A DNA stretch of 64,000 nucleotides from Venatoribacter pacificus. Its GTDB lineage: Bacteria; Pseudomonadota; Gammaproteobacteria; Pseudomonadales; Oceanobacteraceae. The stretch is from contig NZ_JAOANI010000015.1 of assembly GCF_025318105.1 (NCBI RefSeq), forward strand, positions 434,001-498,000. The letters are read 5' to 3'. Both the position numbers and the translations under genes were made by a program. The notes beneath the pieces were generated by a model. That model was not told where the DNA came from and searched no databases. It was given only the letters and a program-made list of their open reading frames with translations. Positions 63,899 to 64,000 of this stretch are shown piece by piece (the stretch's first letter is position 1; each line of letters begins with the position of its first letter).

Positions 63899-64000
63899 AT
63901 GAAAAATAATTCTGTGGAAAGTATAGAGTCGCGTGATGACTACCTCCAAATGCCAAATTTTTGCAGATGCTTCTTTCTTGGTATAAGACCAATGATGACC
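63899..64000 (+). CDS. Possible start of a plus-strand gene running out of the window
   Basis: The frame is open from ATG 63899 (or 63893) to the window end: MKNNSVESIESRDDYLQM and beyond. There is no good Shine-Dalgarno and no recognisable domain in 34 residues, so this is tentative. Confidence 0.25.
   Translation, partial: MKNNSVESIESRDDYLQMPNFCRCFFLGIRPMMT

Noticed and set aside
1..64000. tRNA, rRNA, CRISPR arrays and insertion sequences
   Set aside because: None found by reading; no cloverleaf, rRNA segment, regularly spaced repeat or transposase motif was recognised.

Overview
The window is a chromosomal replication-origin region of a gammaproteobacterium. Gene content and order suggest a marine Oceanospirillales-type bacterium (Thalassolituus or Oceanobacter-like); that placement is inferred from memory and was not tested by a search. 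The backbone gene order (mnmG, mnmE, yidC, yidD, rnpA, rpmH / dnaA, dnaN, recF, gyrB ... plsC, gmhB, glyS, glyQ ... LpxL-like, trkA, rsmB, fmt, def / LysM, dprA) closely follows the origin region of Pseudomonas, with accessory blocks inserted between backbone genes.

Layout. 1-3783: end of a haem operon (cytochrome b561, sphaeroides haem protein, dihaem cytochrome c, PepSY protein) followed by its two-component system. 3749-10540 (minus): a tightly overlapped operon dabB-dabA-cysD-DUF6671 with a Sua5-type tRNA gene downstream, and a divergent LysR/NhaR-type regulator. DabAB is an energy-coupled inorganic carbon uptake system; its coupling to a lone CysD is the most unusual arrangement here. 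11583-17406: an iron-uptake block (PepSY, DUF3649-like and DUF3325 proteins, a Fur-like box, an AraC regulator, a TonB receptor). 17552-31855: mnmG, a cluster of accessory genes (lipoprotein, TetR, bicupin, PF10118), mnmE to rpmH, then dnaA-dnaN-recF. Two separate clusters of DnaA boxes (19560-19779 and 27620-27852) are origin candidates, and two identical parS palindromes lie inside recF. 31856-45075: gyrB, a Fic protein with a reiterated putative operator, a Na+/H+ antiporter-family protein, plsC-gmhB, two lipoproteins, glyS-glyQ. 45367-51810: BCCT transporter, a small histidine kinase with a response regulator-TPR protein, and tandem LpxL-like acyltransferases. 51856-60719: ECF-type sigma factor with zinc-finger partner, trkH-trkA-rsmB-fmt-def, LysM protein, dprA. 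60720-64000: an AT-richer island of small unrecognised membrane proteins, all on the minus strand, with an internal duplication and a pseudogene.

No tRNA, rRNA, CRISPR array or recognisable transposase was seen. Start codons were chosen by reading ribosome-binding sites and overlaps by eye; family names come from recognised motifs, not from database searches.
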